Positions 16,557 to 26,976 of a DNA stretch of 64,000 nt are shown here, in pieces. The stretch spans positions 205,944-269,943 of the forward strand of contig JACDDU010000005.1 of NCBI GenBank assembly GCA_013816845.1, written 5' to 3'. Position 1 is the first letter of the stretch. Every line of letters begins with the position of its first letter. Position numbers and translations under genes: made by a program. This stretch comes from Gammaproteobacteria bacterium (GTDB taxonomy: Bacteria > Pseudomonadota > Gammaproteobacteria > DSM-16500). Under the pieces are notes generated by a model. The model saw only the letters and a list, made by a program, of their open reading frames with translations, was not told where the DNA came from and ran no database searches.

Positions 16557-19500
16557 TTAGTGAATATTGTTTATGGATTCTTGTTCTTCTAAAATTTCAG
16601 GAGAATAGAATTCATGATAATTTTTTCCATGGTTTTTAACTTGATAAAGCGCAGTATCAGCATTCTTAAGTAACGTGTGAATGTCATTGCCATCTTTCGG
16701 ATACATACTAATTCCCATGCTGGAAGAAATTTTAATGGTATGTTCTTTGAAATGAACGGGTTCTTGTAAGCGGGCGTATAAATTTTTAATGATCGTATTA
16801 ACTTGAAGTGGATTTTCAATTCCTTCGAGTAAGAGAACAAACTCATCCCCTCCTAAGCGGACTGCTAAGTCATTTTCCTTAATGGAAGCCTTCATTTGCT
16901 CAGCAAAATAACGAAGTAAATCATCGCCTACTTCATGACCCATCGTATCATTTATTTTTTTGAAATAATCTAAATCGAGAAAGACAATAGCAAGTTTTTT
17001 CTTATGAATGCTGGCTTGATGTGCGCTTTTTTGGAAAACATGATAAAGCAAGTTGCGATTTGCTAATCCCGTTAGCTGGTCATGCGTCGCTTGGAAATAT
17101 AAATGAGAATTTTCTAAAGCAATGGCAGCCTGAGAGGTCAAGAGTTGCAAGGCTTCTACTTGGGACGGGGTGAAAGCATCGGCCATGCTATTGTTTTCTA
17201 AATAAAGTAAGCTGCGCAATTGACCTTGATAAAGAACTGGCATCATTAAAGCAGATTTGGGCTTCGCTGTAATGAGATAGGGATCATGGCTACTAAGATC
17301 ATCATGATAATCTGTGGACAAAATAATCGGTTCAAGGGTGCGCTGCGAATATTGAATAAGACTTAAAGGTAAATTGCTTTCTTCATCAATAAATTGGGTA
17401 GGATTTAAGTAAACGGTTTGCTTTTCAATATCACCTTCTGCTTCTATCATCCATTTTTTATTTTTTTCTGTTAATAATACTCCGCGTTGTGCGCCAGCAT
17501 TTTCAATTACAATTTTTAATAAATTTTGCAAAAGTTTGTCTAATCTAATTTCACTGGAAATTGCTTGGTTGGCTTTAATAATAGAAATAAAATCAAGTGT
17601 GGCACTAGCTGTGGTATTGGTGGTGATTGTCGTATTTCTACCTAAAGTGCTTAATGAAATTTCATTGTTTTTTTGCTTAACAATATAATTTGGATAACCT
17701 TCCTCTAATTGTTTAACTTTTGTTAATGCACCCCAACGTTCGTAAGCATAATGAGCTTCTTGAAGGTAAATTTTAGCAAACTTAGGTTTGTTTAAAGACA
17801 GATAAAAACGTCCCGCACATTCATTGGCAACTGCAATGACATGTAATGATTCGTTTTCCTTCGCGGCTTGAATGGCTTGGTCATAACCTTGTTGCGCTTC
17901 CAGTTCATAATGAAGAATGCGGGCTAATTCAGCTTTAATTAATAAATAGTAATGCTCGAAATTTAAAGCATAAAAATCGGTATTTTTGCGCATGATGTCG
18001 CGTAATTTTTTAATTTTCTTTAAATAGAGCGATTGCTTAGCTTTAGGGATATTTTCGTAACAAGCGGCTAAACTTAGTGCGTAAAAGAACTGATATTCGT
18101 AAATTGTAACTAATCCTTGTGAAAAGGCTGCATATTTTTCATTCTCAATACCTGCGGCCATTGCGCCTTCATAATCACTGAGTAAAAATAACAATTTAAC
18201 CTTGAAAGCGAAAAGTGATGCATTTTCTGCTTTATTTAAACCCGGCTTAAAATTTAAAAATTCCAAATTGGCATCATGATGTTGTAAATAAGTAACGGAA
18301 TTTTGGATCAATTCAGTCACAGCTAAGTATTCATAAACTTTAGCTTTTTTACTAAAAGCTAAAGCAGTTTTCGCAGACTCTTCCACTTCTCCTAAAGGTC
18401 TACCCATGACATACAAAGTATTGGTGTAAATTCCTATACTTTGCCAAGCCGCCATCAGATCGCCTTGTTCAAGTCCGTATGTATAAGCATTTTTTAGATT
18501 TCCGAGACTCGTAGCAAGAGGATAACGCCAATAATTAATAAATCCACCGAGAGTAAGTTCTTTACCAGCAGACGTTACAGGAGGATAGAATGTACTTATT
18601 TTATTAGCAAGCTCGACAAAATTGAAACCTTGAACGTATTGATGAAAAATATGGATGAGAATGAATCCATAGAGACTAATGAATCCTGATGAATCTTTAG
18701 TATAACCATGTTTTAAAGATAAACGGGTGGCTTCACAATTAATTAAACCTAATAAATTATGATTGAATGAATAAGCAATTGTTGCAAGGACGGTCATGAT
18801 TTCAAGCCCCAAAATGAGCTTAGGATCAGTCATCGGTTTAAGCTCATTTTTAAGTTTGCTAGGGTCACCAACTTGTAATTTGAGAAGAAGGATAGCTTTT
18901 AAAACATGTAATACACTGGGTTTATAGGGTAAATTAATGTTTAATAACTTGAGTGCGTCTAAGCCAAATTTGGCAGCCTCAGCATGTTGATTCGACGTAT
19001 TAAGCATACGCATTTTAATCATGTACGCATCAGCTTTTTGAAGATTATCTTGTAAGTGTTCAATAAGTGTATCGAAATATCGATCCGCTTCTTGCATGTT
19101 TGCCGTTAAATATTCACATTCGGTCAAATTTCGATACAAAATCGCCATTTCATTAAAATGTGTTTTCCATGGATTTTCTGGCATCAGCTTTAAACTATTT
19201 TCAAAGTAGTTTTTAGCGGCATCAAAGGCAGTGGCGGATTTCGCTTTCAAGCCCGCCCAAATATTTGCCTGTAACACTTTTTCTTTTTCCTCGTTATCTG
19301 TTAATAAAAGTAATGCTTGATTGAAATGATTTAAGATATCGAATAATCGTTCATCATTGGCTTGTAAAGGTGCATCTTTCACCAATAATCGCCCAATACT
19401 TAAATGCGCTTTTTGTTTTTCATCATGGGTGAGTAACTGATAAGAGGCTTGCTGAATCCGGTCATGAATAAAGCGATATTGGACAATTTTATTTAATTGG

Positions 19501-21542
19501 CTCTTCGGCCCGGATACATTTTCATCTAACCCTTCGATTAAACGATAATTATCATCGATGGGCGTTATTAACTGTGCATCAACTGCATCCCAAAGATATT
19601 GCGCTGTCGTTTTTAGAGAGTTTCCAGTGATGATGCTCAAGCTTTGTAAATCAAAAACATGGCCTATACATGCAGCTAGGGTTAATAAGTGTTGGGTAGG
19701 TTTAGATAATTTAACAATACAGCCCGTTAACAAATCGATAACATTATTAGTTACCGATGCTTCTTCAATTTTTTCTATATCCCAATCCCAGGTGCCATTT
19801 TGTGGGGAGAAAGTAATTTTATTTTCTTGTAAGAGCATTTTAATAAAAATATTAATGTAAAATGGATTTCCCCTTGTTTTACGAAATAACACATCGCTTA
19901 ACATTTTAATTTGTAGTTGCTCAGAATTATTATGAAACGTATCAGCAAGAAGATGTGTAACATCCTTTAGATGTAAAGGTAAAATTTTAAGGACGGTTGG
20001 CGTCATTATTTTATTATTTTCTAGTTCTTGAATTTCAAGTGCTAAAGGATGAAGTTGAGTGAGTTCATTATCGCGATAAGCCCCAATCATCATAAAGTAT
20101 TTTAATTCTGGATCACTGAAAAGTGCTGAAAATAATTTAAGAGATGCACTATCTATCCATTGTAAATCATCTAAAAAAATAACGAGAGGATGATTGGGTT
20201 GAGCTAGCACTTTAACAAAAGCTTGAAAAGTTAAAATAAAACGATTCTGTGCGGCTGTTGGCGATAATTCGGCTAGGGATTGCTGAGGACCAATAATGGC
20301 TTCCAGAGCGGGAATAATATCAACCATCACTTGACCATTATTCCCTAATGCTTTTAAAAAATCCTGCCGATAAGCTTCTAATTGCTCATGCGATTCCATT
20401 AGTAATTGTTTAATTAAATTTTGAAAAGCTTCGATAAAACCTGTGTAGGGCGTAACGCGTTTTAGTTGATCAAACTTACCACTGATAAAATAACCTCTTT
20501 GTTCAGTGATGGGTTTTTGAATTTCTTTAATTAACGATGTTTTACCGATACCCGCATAACCTTGAACGAATAATAATTCTTTTTGTCCTTGGGCAATGTG
20601 GCTAAAAACCTCGAGCAACTGTTCAATTTGTTTTTCTCTACCGTATAATTTTTGTGAAATTTGCAGATTACTTAATAGTTCATATTGAGCTAAGGGGAAA
20701 GCAGCAATCGTTTGATTATTTTCCCACTGCTTTGCACAAATCATTAAGTCCGCTTTTAATCCTGCGGCACTTGCATAACGTTCTTCTGGGGTTTTGGCTA
20801 ATAGTTTACTAATGATAGCCGCGAGTGCTTTAGGTATAGAAGGATTAATACTATCAACTGTGGGGGGAATTTTAGCAATGTGACAATGCGCCCATTCGAC
20901 AAAATCATTTGCTTCAAATGGTAATTGCCCCGTCAACATTTCATAGAAAGTAATGCCAAGCGAATATAAATCTGATCTTGAATCAATAACACGATTCATT
21001 CGTCCCGTCTGTTCAGGTGAGAGATAAGCAAGTGTGCCTTCAAGAACATTTTTTTGGATATCTTGTTGTTGTTCTTGTCCAATTTTTGAGGCGATACCAA
21101 AGTCGATAATATGGACTTGGAGGGTATCGGCTTTAATAACAATATTATTGGGATTAATGTCTTTATGAATAATGTTATGACTGTGTAGTTGTGCCAAGCT
21201 ATCTGTGATCTGTAGCGCAATCGTAAAAAATTCTTTAAGAGGTAATGGTTTGCCATCTAAGAATATTTTTAAAGAATAATCCGCTACATCGTCAAGAACT
21301 AAAATGAGTTGGTCTTGTTGGGTAATTAGTTCGCGAGCTTTGCTTAAACCGGGGATCGATAAATTTTGCAGCACATGATATTCATGTTGGAGTGAGGCTC
21401 TAACGGACAGAGTAGGGAGCTCTTCTACCGTGGTTTTTAAAATAACGGTCTGTCCATCTTTTGAACGCATACTCCGGTAAATAGCTGTATAGTCACTCTC
21501 AGCTAATAACTCAAAGTTTTCATAATCCTTTATATTAATCAT
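16557..21542 (-). CDS. Ser/Thr kinase - AAA ATPase - TPR - GAF - GGDEF multidomain signalling protein
   Basis: 1661 residues, start ATG behind AGGTAAG. Residues 1-270 are a Hanks-type kinase: Lys36, HKDINPNN at 126-133, DFG at 147-149; the glycine loop is poor. Then a STAND/AAA ATPase with Walker A GYAGIGKTS at 328-336 and FLDDLQW, followed by about 700 residues of helical TPR-like repeats. A GAF domain follows (about 1310-1480), then a diguanylate cyclase domain with an intact GGDEF at 1564-1568. The inhibitory I-site reads KEND instead of RxxD. Known kinase/ATPase/GAF giants usually end in a histidine kinase; here the output should be cyclic-di-GMP. Cytoplasmic; no membrane segment seen. 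Confidence 0.93.
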   Translation of the reverse strand: MINIKDYENFELLAESDYTAIYRSMRSKDGQTVILKTTVEELPTLSVRASLQHEYHVLQNLSIPGLSKARELITQQDQLILVLDDVADYSLKIFLDGKPLPLKEFFTIALQITDSLAQLHSHNIIHKDINPNNIVIKADTLQVHIIDFGIASKIGQEQQQDIQKNVLEGTLAYLSPEQTGRMNRVIDSRSDLYSLGITFYEMLTGQLPFEANDFVEWAHCHIAKIPPTVDSINPSIPKALAAIISKLLAKTPEERYASAAGLKADLMICAKQWENNQTIAAFPLAQYELLSNLQISQKLYGREKQIEQLLEVFSHIAQGQKELLFVQGYAGIGKTSLIKEIQKPITEQRGYFISGKFDQLKRVTPYTGFIEAFQNLIKQLLMESHEQLEAYRQDFLKALGNNGQVMVDIIPALEAIIGPQQSLAELSPTAAQNRFILTFQAFVKVLAQPNHPLVIFLDDLQWIDSASLKLFSALFSDPELKYFMMIGAYRDNELTQLHPLALEIQELENNKIMTPTVLKILPLHLKDVTHLLADTFHNNSEQLQIKMLSDVLFRKTRGNPFYINIFIKMLLQENKITFSPQNGTWDWDIEKIEEASVTNNVIDLLTGCIVKLSKPTQHLLTLAACIGHVFDLQSLSIITGNSLKTTAQYLWDAVDAQLITPIDDNYRLIEGLDENVSGPKSQLNKIVQYRFIHDRIQQASYQLLTHDEKQKAHLSIGRLLVKDAPLQANDERLFDILNHFNQALLLLTDNEEKEKVLQANIWAGLKAKSATAFDAAKNYFENSLKLMPENPWKTHFNEMAILYRNLTECEYLTANMQEADRYFDTLIEHLQDNLQKADAYMIKMRMLNTSNQHAEAAKFGLDALKLLNINLPYKPSVLHVLKAILLLKLQVGDPSKLKNELKPMTDPKLILGLEIMTVLATIAYSFNHNLLGLINCEATRLSLKHGYTKDSSGFISLYGFILIHIFHQYVQGFNFVELANKISTFYPPVTSAGKELTLGGFINYWRYPLATSLGNLKNAYTYGLEQGDLMAAWQSIGIYTNTLYVMGRPLGEVEESAKTALAFSKKAKVYEYLAVTELIQNSVTYLQHHDANLEFLNFKPGLNKAENASLFAFKVKLLFLLSDYEGAMAAGIENEKYAAFSQGLVTIYEYQFFYALSLAACYENIPKAKQSLYLKKIKKLRDIMRKNTDFYALNFEHYYLLIKAELARILHYELEAQQGYDQAIQAAKENESLHVIAVANECAGRFYLSLNKPKFAKIYLQEAHYAYERWGALTKVKQLEEGYPNYIVKQKNNEISLSTLGRNTTITTNTTASATLDFISIIKANQAISSEIRLDKLLQNLLKIVIENAGAQRGVLLTEKNKKWMIEAEGDIEKQTVYLNPTQFIDEESNLPLSLIQYSQRTLEPIILSTDYHDDLSSHDPYLITAKPKSALMMPVLYQGQLRSLLYLENNSMADAFTPSQVEALQLLTSQAAIALENSHLYFQATHDQLTGLANRNLLYHVFQKSAHQASIHKKKLAIVFLDLDYFKKINDTMGHEVGDDLLRYFAEQMKASIKENDLAVRLGGDEFVLLLEGIENPLQVNTIIKNLYARLQEPVHFKEHTIKISSSMGISMYPKDGNDIHTLLKNADTALYQVKNHGKNYHEFYSPEILEEQESINNIH

Positions 21543-22061
21543 GATCTTACCTAAATTACCCTGGAATATTATTTTTTCTTTATAAAATATATGCTCGTAC
21601 TCTTAGTATAGCGCTTTTTAACCGAAAAAATTTAAAGCTAATTATCCTAAGTTATTGTTAAATAATAATTTTATTGAAGGTTCCGCATTGAATGTAGCTG
21701 AGAGAGTCATTAATATCAAAGGTCAAGAAGGGGAATAAGATAAAATATTTTGATCTAAGTAATTTCTAGCCATAATTTTGCATTTCATACGTTTAGTCTG
21801 GTTTGGTAAATCATTGGCTTATAGGCACTGCCTACAAAGAGTGTTCTTCTATTTTATATTGATCAATTCAAGACGGAAATGCCGCGTAATGAAGTTAAAA
21901 TTATCTTTTGGACGACTCTTTTTAATACCGACTCAAACACTTCTTTTCACCTACTAGACTTTATATAATACTGAGATCTGCACCTTTGAAATGGTTAGCT
22001 CACTGAAAAGCTCAATTTGATAAAGCAACTCTGATGGTTCCCTTGCAAAAGCGGAGAATTT
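21543..22061. other. Divergent intergenic region
   Basis: About 520 AT-rich bases between the kinase-GGDEF gene and the transhydrogenase operon. Apart from a candidate -10 box at 21964, I see no gene, repeat or RNA structure here. Confidence 0.45.
21964..21969 (+). promoter_or_regulatory. Candidate -10 box for the pnt operon
   Basis: A perfect TATAAT lies about 95 bases before the pntAA start. The -35 region at 17-base spacing is poor (TTCTTT), so the assignment is tentative. Confidence 0.3.
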
Positions 22062-23213
22062 ATGATCAACATTGGCATTCCCAAAGAAATTTTCCCAGGT
22101 GAAAATCGTGTTGCCGCTGTTCCCGAAACTGTAATGAAGATGATTAAAGCAGAGCTCAAGGTAAAAATAGAAACGGATGCTGGGCTTAGCGCTTTTATAC
22201 CGGATGCTGATTACGACAAAGCAGGTGCAGAAATCCAACCCACCGCCGCGTCTTTGTTTAGTGAATCTGATGTTGTTTTGAAAGTCCAACGCCCTTTGGA
22301 TGGTCCTGACCATACGGATGAAATAAATCTTCTTAAAGAGAAAAGTGTTTTAATTTGCCCGCTTTCCCCCATGCGTTATCCTGATCTTTTAAAAAAATTA
22401 AATGCGAAAAAAATTACGGCTTTTTCACTTGACTTACTACCCCGCATTGCACGCGCACAGTCCATGGATATTTTAAGTTCCATGAGCAATCTTGCAGGGT
22501 ATAAAAGTATCATTATGGCTGCCGATCATCTTCCGAAAATTTTTCCAATGATGACAACCGCTGCGGGCACCATCTTACCCGCTAAGGTTATCGTGATTGG
22601 TGCAGGGGTGGCCGGATTGCAAGCCATCGCCACAGCGCATCGTTTAGGTGCGGTTGTTCTTGGCTTCGATACGCGGCCCATTACAGCTGAACAAGTGAAA
22701 AGTTTAGGCGCAGATTTTGTCAGTTTAGAAACAACGCATGAAGCAGAAGATGCTGCTGGGTACGCAAAAGCTCATAGTGCGGCATTTTATCAACAAGAAC
22801 AAAATATTATTGAAAAATACTTACCCCAAACAGATGTGATTGTAACGACCGCTTTAATACCCGGTAAACCGGCACCTTTGTTAATCACTGAAGCAATGGT
22901 GAAACAAATGAAACCCGGTTCAGTGATTGTTGATCTTGCGGTTGAACAGGGCGGAAATTGCGAGCTTGTTGAGCCTGGAAAAATAGTTATTAAGCACCAA
23001 GTCGTGATTATTGGTGTGATGAATATCCCGAGCACCATGCCCCTGCAAACAAGCCAGCTTTATTCTAAGAATATTTTTAATTTTTTAAACTACATTTTAC
23101 CGCAATTAAAAGCGTCGCAGTTTGATTTCACCGACGATATTATTAAGGGATGTTTAATTACGCATGATGGTGAAACGATCCATCCTTTACTGAAACAAGC
23201 AGTTAATCTATAA
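22062..23213 (+). CDS. pntAA: NAD(P) transhydrogenase alpha subunit, part 1 (NAD-binding)
   Basis: 383 residues with GGAG before the ATG. The start MINIGIPKEIFPGENRVA and the glycine-rich VIGAGVAGLQAIATAHRLGA followed by GFDTRP are diagnostic of domain I of the proton-translocating transhydrogenase. It ends after the soluble domain, so the alpha subunit is split as in Rhodospirillum rubrum rather than fused as in E. coli PntA. Domain I binds NAD(H) and passes hydride to NADP bound to PntB. First gene of a tight three-gene operon, 25 bases before pntAB. Confidence 0.96.
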   Translation: MINIGIPKEIFPGENRVAAVPETVMKMIKAELKVKIETDAGLSAFIPDADYDKAGAEIQPTAASLFSESDVVLKVQRPLDGPDHTDEINLLKEKSVLICPLSPMRYPDLLKKLNAKKITAFSLDLLPRIARAQSMDILSSMSNLAGYKSIIMAADHLPKIFPMMTTAAGTILPAKVIVIGAGVAGLQAIATAHRLGAVVLGFDTRPITAEQVKSLGADFVSLETTHEAEDAAGYAKAHSAAFYQQEQNIIEKYLPQTDVIVTTALIPGKPAPLLITEAMVKQMKPGSVIVDLAVEQGGNCELVEPGKIVIKHQVVIIGVMNIPSTMPLQTSQLYSKNIFNFLNYILPQLKASQFDFTDDIIKGCLITHDGETIHPLLKQAVNL

Positions 23214-23238
23214 AGCTTCTTATAAAGGAATATGAAAG

Positions 23239-23544
23239 ATGCTGAGTGAAATTGGAATAGCGGATGTCTATCTTTTTGTTCTAGCGGGTTTTCTCGGTTT
23301 TCAGCTTATTTCGCGCATCCCGCCGTTGATGCATACCCCCCTCATGGCTGCAACGAATGCAATAGCAGGTATCGCATTAATTGGCTCCATTGCAGTGGCG
23401 GGTGAAAATTATAATATAGTGACTAACATTTTGGCGTTCATTGCAGTGACTTGCTCGACGATCAATGTCGTCGGTGGTTTTTTAATTACCGATCGTATAC
23501 TTCGGATGTTAAAAAAAGGTGATAAGAAGAGTGTGAAGCCATGA
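23239..23544 (+). CDS. pntAB: NAD(P) transhydrogenase alpha subunit, part 2 (membrane)
   Basis: 101 residues with three to four hydrophobic helices. LAGFLGFQLISRIPPLMHTPLM and NAIAGIALIGS are the conserved membrane motifs of this subunit. It forms part of the proton channel together with the membrane half of PntB. Its last four bases overlap the pntB start (ATGA arrangement), so translation is coupled. Confidence 0.95.
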   Translation: MLSEIGIADVYLFVLAGFLGFQLISRIPPLMHTPLMAATNAIAGIALIGSIAVAGENYNIVTNILAFIAVTCSTINVVGGFLITDRILRMLKKGDKKSVKP

Positions 23545-24923
23545 GCATATTGCAAATAAGTTATTTAATTTCCTCCGTTTGTTTTATCCTGGGTATTAAA
23601 GCATTAAGTTCACCAGAGACGGCAAGACGAGGGATGCACCTTGCAGCGTTGGGTATGCTTATTGCAGTAGTAAGTACACTTTTATTTTATCCCATTGTGA
23701 CCTATAAATGGATCATCGCAGGTTTGGTGCTGGGTACAGTTTTAAGTTTGCCCATTTCGTTATGGATTCCTATGACGAAAATTCCGCAACGCATCGCATT
23801 TTCTCATGCCGGTGGTGCCCTTGCAGCTTGTTTAATTGGTATTGCCGAATATTATCGTTATCGCACTTCGCTTGGTCATGTGAGCATGGGGATCATTTGT
23901 ATCGAAGTGATGTTAGGCGCACTAACTTTTACGGGCAGTTTGATGGTAGCTGGTAAATTACATGGCATATTGCCGGCCCGACCGCTAACTTATAAAGGAC
24001 AAAACATAGTTAATATTTCTTTATTCTTTATCATGGTGGCGATGTTAGTTTTTCTCAGTCTTAACCCTCAAATTAATTTCCTTTTTTATGTCTTGTTAAC
24101 GATTGCATTTATATTTGGTGTTTTTTTAGTGACACCTATTGGTGCCGCAGATATGCCCGTCGTCATTGCTATCTTTAATTCCTACGGTGGCCTGACGGGT
24201 GCAGTGATGGGTTTTATGCTAGCAAACCGCATTCAAATTATTACCGGAGCTTTGGATGGCGCCTCGGGATTTATTCTTTCTATTTTAATGTGTAAAGCCA
24301 TGAATCGTTCCATCTTTAATGTTTTATTCGGTGCATTTGGCAAAGTTGCAAATGCACCCGATCCAAGCACTAAAAGTAATTCCACAAAAGAACCACAAAC
24401 CATAACGGTTGAAGAAGCACTTCAATTTTTTGAAAATGCAAGATCAGTTATTATCGCGCCAGGTTACGGTATGGCCGCAAGCCAGGCTCATCATGCATTG
24501 AGAGAGTTTGTTGATAAACTTAAAGCAAGCGGTATTAGTGTAAAATACGCCATTCATCCGGTTGCCGGACGTATGCCAGGACATATGAACGTACTACTAG
24601 CTGAAGCGAATGTCCCCTACACAGATTTATTTGATATGGACGAAATCAATCCTGAATTTTCTCATGCAGACATTGCATTGGTGGTGGGTGCTAATGATGT
24701 AACTAATCCATCGGCTCGCTATGTTAAATCCAGTCCAATTTATGGTATGCCCATTTTAAATGTTGATAAAGCTAAGAAAGTTATTATCTTAAAACGAAGT
24801 TTGAGTCCTGGTTTCTCCGGTGTTGAAAACGAACTTTATCAAAATGATCACGCATGGTTATTATTTGGCGATGCAAAAGAAAGTCTCACGCAACTTGCTT
24901 ATGGTTTTAAACGCGGATGGTGA
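23541..24923 (+). CDS. pntB: NAD(P) transhydrogenase beta subunit
   Basis: 460 residues, the usual length. Several membrane helices fill the first 270 residues (including AFSHAGGALAACLIG and AIFNSYGGLTGAVMGF), then domain III binds NADP(H) through PGYGMAASQA and HPVAGRMPGHMNVLLAEANVPY, with GANDVTNPSAR near the end. With PntAA and PntAB it uses the proton gradient to make NADPH from NADH. The operon ends in a strong terminator 40 bases later. Confidence 0.97.
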   Translation: MSILQISYLISSVCFILGIKALSSPETARRGMHLAALGMLIAVVSTLLFYPIVTYKWIIAGLVLGTVLSLPISLWIPMTKIPQRIAFSHAGGALAACLIGIAEYYRYRTSLGHVSMGIICIEVMLGALTFTGSLMVAGKLHGILPARPLTYKGQNIVNISLFFIMVAMLVFLSLNPQINFLFYVLLTIAFIFGVFLVTPIGAADMPVVIAIFNSYGGLTGAVMGFMLANRIQIITGALDGASGFILSILMCKAMNRSIFNVLFGAFGKVANAPDPSTKSNSTKEPQTITVEEALQFFENARSVIIAPGYGMAASQAHHALREFVDKLKASGISVKYAIHPVAGRMPGHMNVLLAEANVPYTDLFDMDEINPEFSHADIALVVGANDVTNPSARYVKSSPIYGMPILNVDKAKKVIILKRSLSPGFSGVENELYQNDHAWLLFGDAKESLTQLAYGFKRGW

Positions 24924-24965
24924 TAATTCATTAATAATTAGAAGAGTAAGTTTAATAGGTTAAAA

Positions 24966-25006
24966 ATGTAGGGGTACCAAGAGAATAGTATCCCTACATT
25001 TTTTTT
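24966..25006 (+). terminator. Intrinsic terminator of the pnt operon
   Basis: ATGTAGGG at 24966-24973 pairs with CCCTACAT at 24992-24999, followed directly by a run of eight T. It lies about 40 bases after the pntB stop. Confidence 0.88.
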
Positions 25007-25057
25007 AAAATACTAAAATACTAATATTAAATTTTAATCTACACTTTATATAGTTAT

Positions 25058-26833
25058 TTAATGACCCAATCTGGCATGGTTAACAAGCGTAGGCGATGCA
25101 AATTTATCATTAGCATCCTGCTTACCAAAAAGCTTGAGGGAGTGCTTAACTTTTTCAATTTTTTTCATACGTGTTTGTAACAAAGCAATATATTCTCCTG
25201 TATTTTCCTTAGCTTGTAATTTTTCCAATACGGCTCTAGCGGTGGGTAAATTCGTATTATTAATAATCGTAGAAAACATCAATTTATTATTTTTAGATTC
25301 AGCAGCTAATAAGGATTTTTCCTTGATTGGATCAATCCGATTCGAATTCGCTGATTTTAATGAACGATCAATTTCTGCTTCTACTAAAATAGCTTCATTA
25401 TGTTGATGTTTTAACGCTTTCTTTTCCAATTTTTCTGTATGCCATTTCAAGTAAGTTTCCGCATTGGTTAACGTAATATCGTAATTAAGGAATTCCGAAC
25501 AAGCTTTAATCATTGCATCTGATTCTTGCCATTTGTCGAGGCCTAACTGTTTCAGTTGATCTGCTTTAAAAGGAACATTGCTTTCTTGATAAATAAACGC
25601 TTGTGTTATTTTTTCAGGAAGTAACTCAATGAATTGTTTGAATTGAAAGGTATCCATATAAAACTTTCTATTTTCTGGATTTAAAGCAAGCTCAACTTCA
25701 GGTGAAAAAAGTTGGGCAAGTCCTTTTTGTTTAGCTCGCGTTAGATAATTACTTAAATGAACAGCAAAATCATTCAGCTCGTTTGCGGTTAAACAACGCG
25801 GATTCGCAGTGATAGATTGCATTTCCGTGGTAATCTTGTTTGCTTGTTCTTGGACGAGTGTTGCAGTTTCATTATAGCGTGCAATATACCGAGCATTAGC
25901 TTTAATGGCGTTAAAATCAAGCAGCTCCCGGAAGATGGGGGCGTTGCGGATATTTATTTTACACCATTCAGTGATAGCATCATTCATCCAATTGTCTTCA
26001 ACTTCAAGACATAAATTTTCAGCAAATTGTAAGGCTTCGGTGGTCAGTTTCCTTCGGTCGCCTTCTCTAAGAGTTGGTAATTCACTTTCCTTTCGATCAG
26101 GAAAAATACTTTTGAAATCAGGAAAAGTTTCACTCATTTTCGCATCGAAATATTGACACTTCAGTGAAGTTAAATCTCGACGAAATGGCGTAAGTTTTTC
26201 CAAAACGAATTGTGTTAAATCATAAGTATACGATTTTAAGAGCTGATCTTGCTGATCAATGATATCGCTTACTGGCGCTATGGTTGTATATAATAATTCT
26301 TCTAACGGTTTTTTTATGGTTGATTCATTTTTATCAAGCACGTTTAAAACTAAATTGGCGTAGGCTTCAAAAAAATTAACATAATCGAAAAAGAATATTT
26401 CATAGTCGACTTCTTTTAAGGTCTCATCTAATTCTCTTAATTCGTCATAAATGAAATCTTTCACTACATCATCTTCAAGGTGAAAAGGATAATCCCCTTC
26501 TTTAAAATTAGTTTTTATTAAAGCAATGGTTGCCTCAGCAATTTCATTACGTTTCTTCGGATCCGCAGTATATTTGGCTAATAATTTGTCTAAGGGTTTC
26601 ATTAAGCTCGTGTCATGAATTGAAGTATGACTCAAAGTTTCTTTCATGAGATTTTGGGTAACTTCCACAATGCCTGTCAAACATTCTCTTAGTAATAACG
26701 TCGTATTAACTTTACCCAATAATAATTCTGTAGAATTAGTCTCCAAACGCGCGGCGAGTTCAAGGGCTGCGATGGGGCCAATTTTAGGAGTTAATAAATC
26801 AAGCGTTTTTTTTGCGAGCTCTTGAGGTAGCAT
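25058..26833 (-). CDS. Large helical orphan protein (possible secreted effector)
   Basis: 591 residues with AGGA seven bases before the ATG. The sequence is almost wholly helical and charged, with no signal peptide, no membrane segment and no motif that I recognise. Coiled-coil-like stretches occur around residues 100-180 (rich in Glu, Asp and Phe: EVDYEIFFFDYVNFFEAY) and 470-530. The C-terminus is basic (KKIEKVKHSLKLFGKQ), followed by a short polar tail. Size and lack of known domains resemble Dot/Icm substrates of Legionellales, but no export signal can be proven here and a purely bacterial role is possible. Confidence 0.6.
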   Translation of the reverse strand: MLPQELAKKTLDLLTPKIGPIAALELAARLETNSTELLLGKVNTTLLLRECLTGIVEVTQNLMKETLSHTSIHDTSLMKPLDKLLAKYTADPKKRNEIAEATIALIKTNFKEGDYPFHLEDDVVKDFIYDELRELDETLKEVDYEIFFFDYVNFFEAYANLVLNVLDKNESTIKKPLEELLYTTIAPVSDIIDQQDQLLKSYTYDLTQFVLEKLTPFRRDLTSLKCQYFDAKMSETFPDFKSIFPDRKESELPTLREGDRRKLTTEALQFAENLCLEVEDNWMNDAITEWCKINIRNAPIFRELLDFNAIKANARYIARYNETATLVQEQANKITTEMQSITANPRCLTANELNDFAVHLSNYLTRAKQKGLAQLFSPEVELALNPENRKFYMDTFQFKQFIELLPEKITQAFIYQESNVPFKADQLKQLGLDKWQESDAMIKACSEFLNYDITLTNAETYLKWHTEKLEKKALKHQHNEAILVEAEIDRSLKSANSNRIDPIKEKSLLAAESKNNKLMFSTIINNTNLPTARAVLEKLQAKENTGEYIALLQTRMKKIEKVKHSLKLFGKQDANDKFASPTLVNHARLGH

Positions 26834-26976
26834 GAAATATTCCTATTATTATTATTTTTCATTGTAATTATTTTATGTGGTTCTATCCCAAACTAACAAT
26901 TGCCGATTCGAGTTGTCAAGTCTAATTACAAGTTGATTTTAAAAGAAATGATTTCGGTGATCTGTTACAGGCATAC

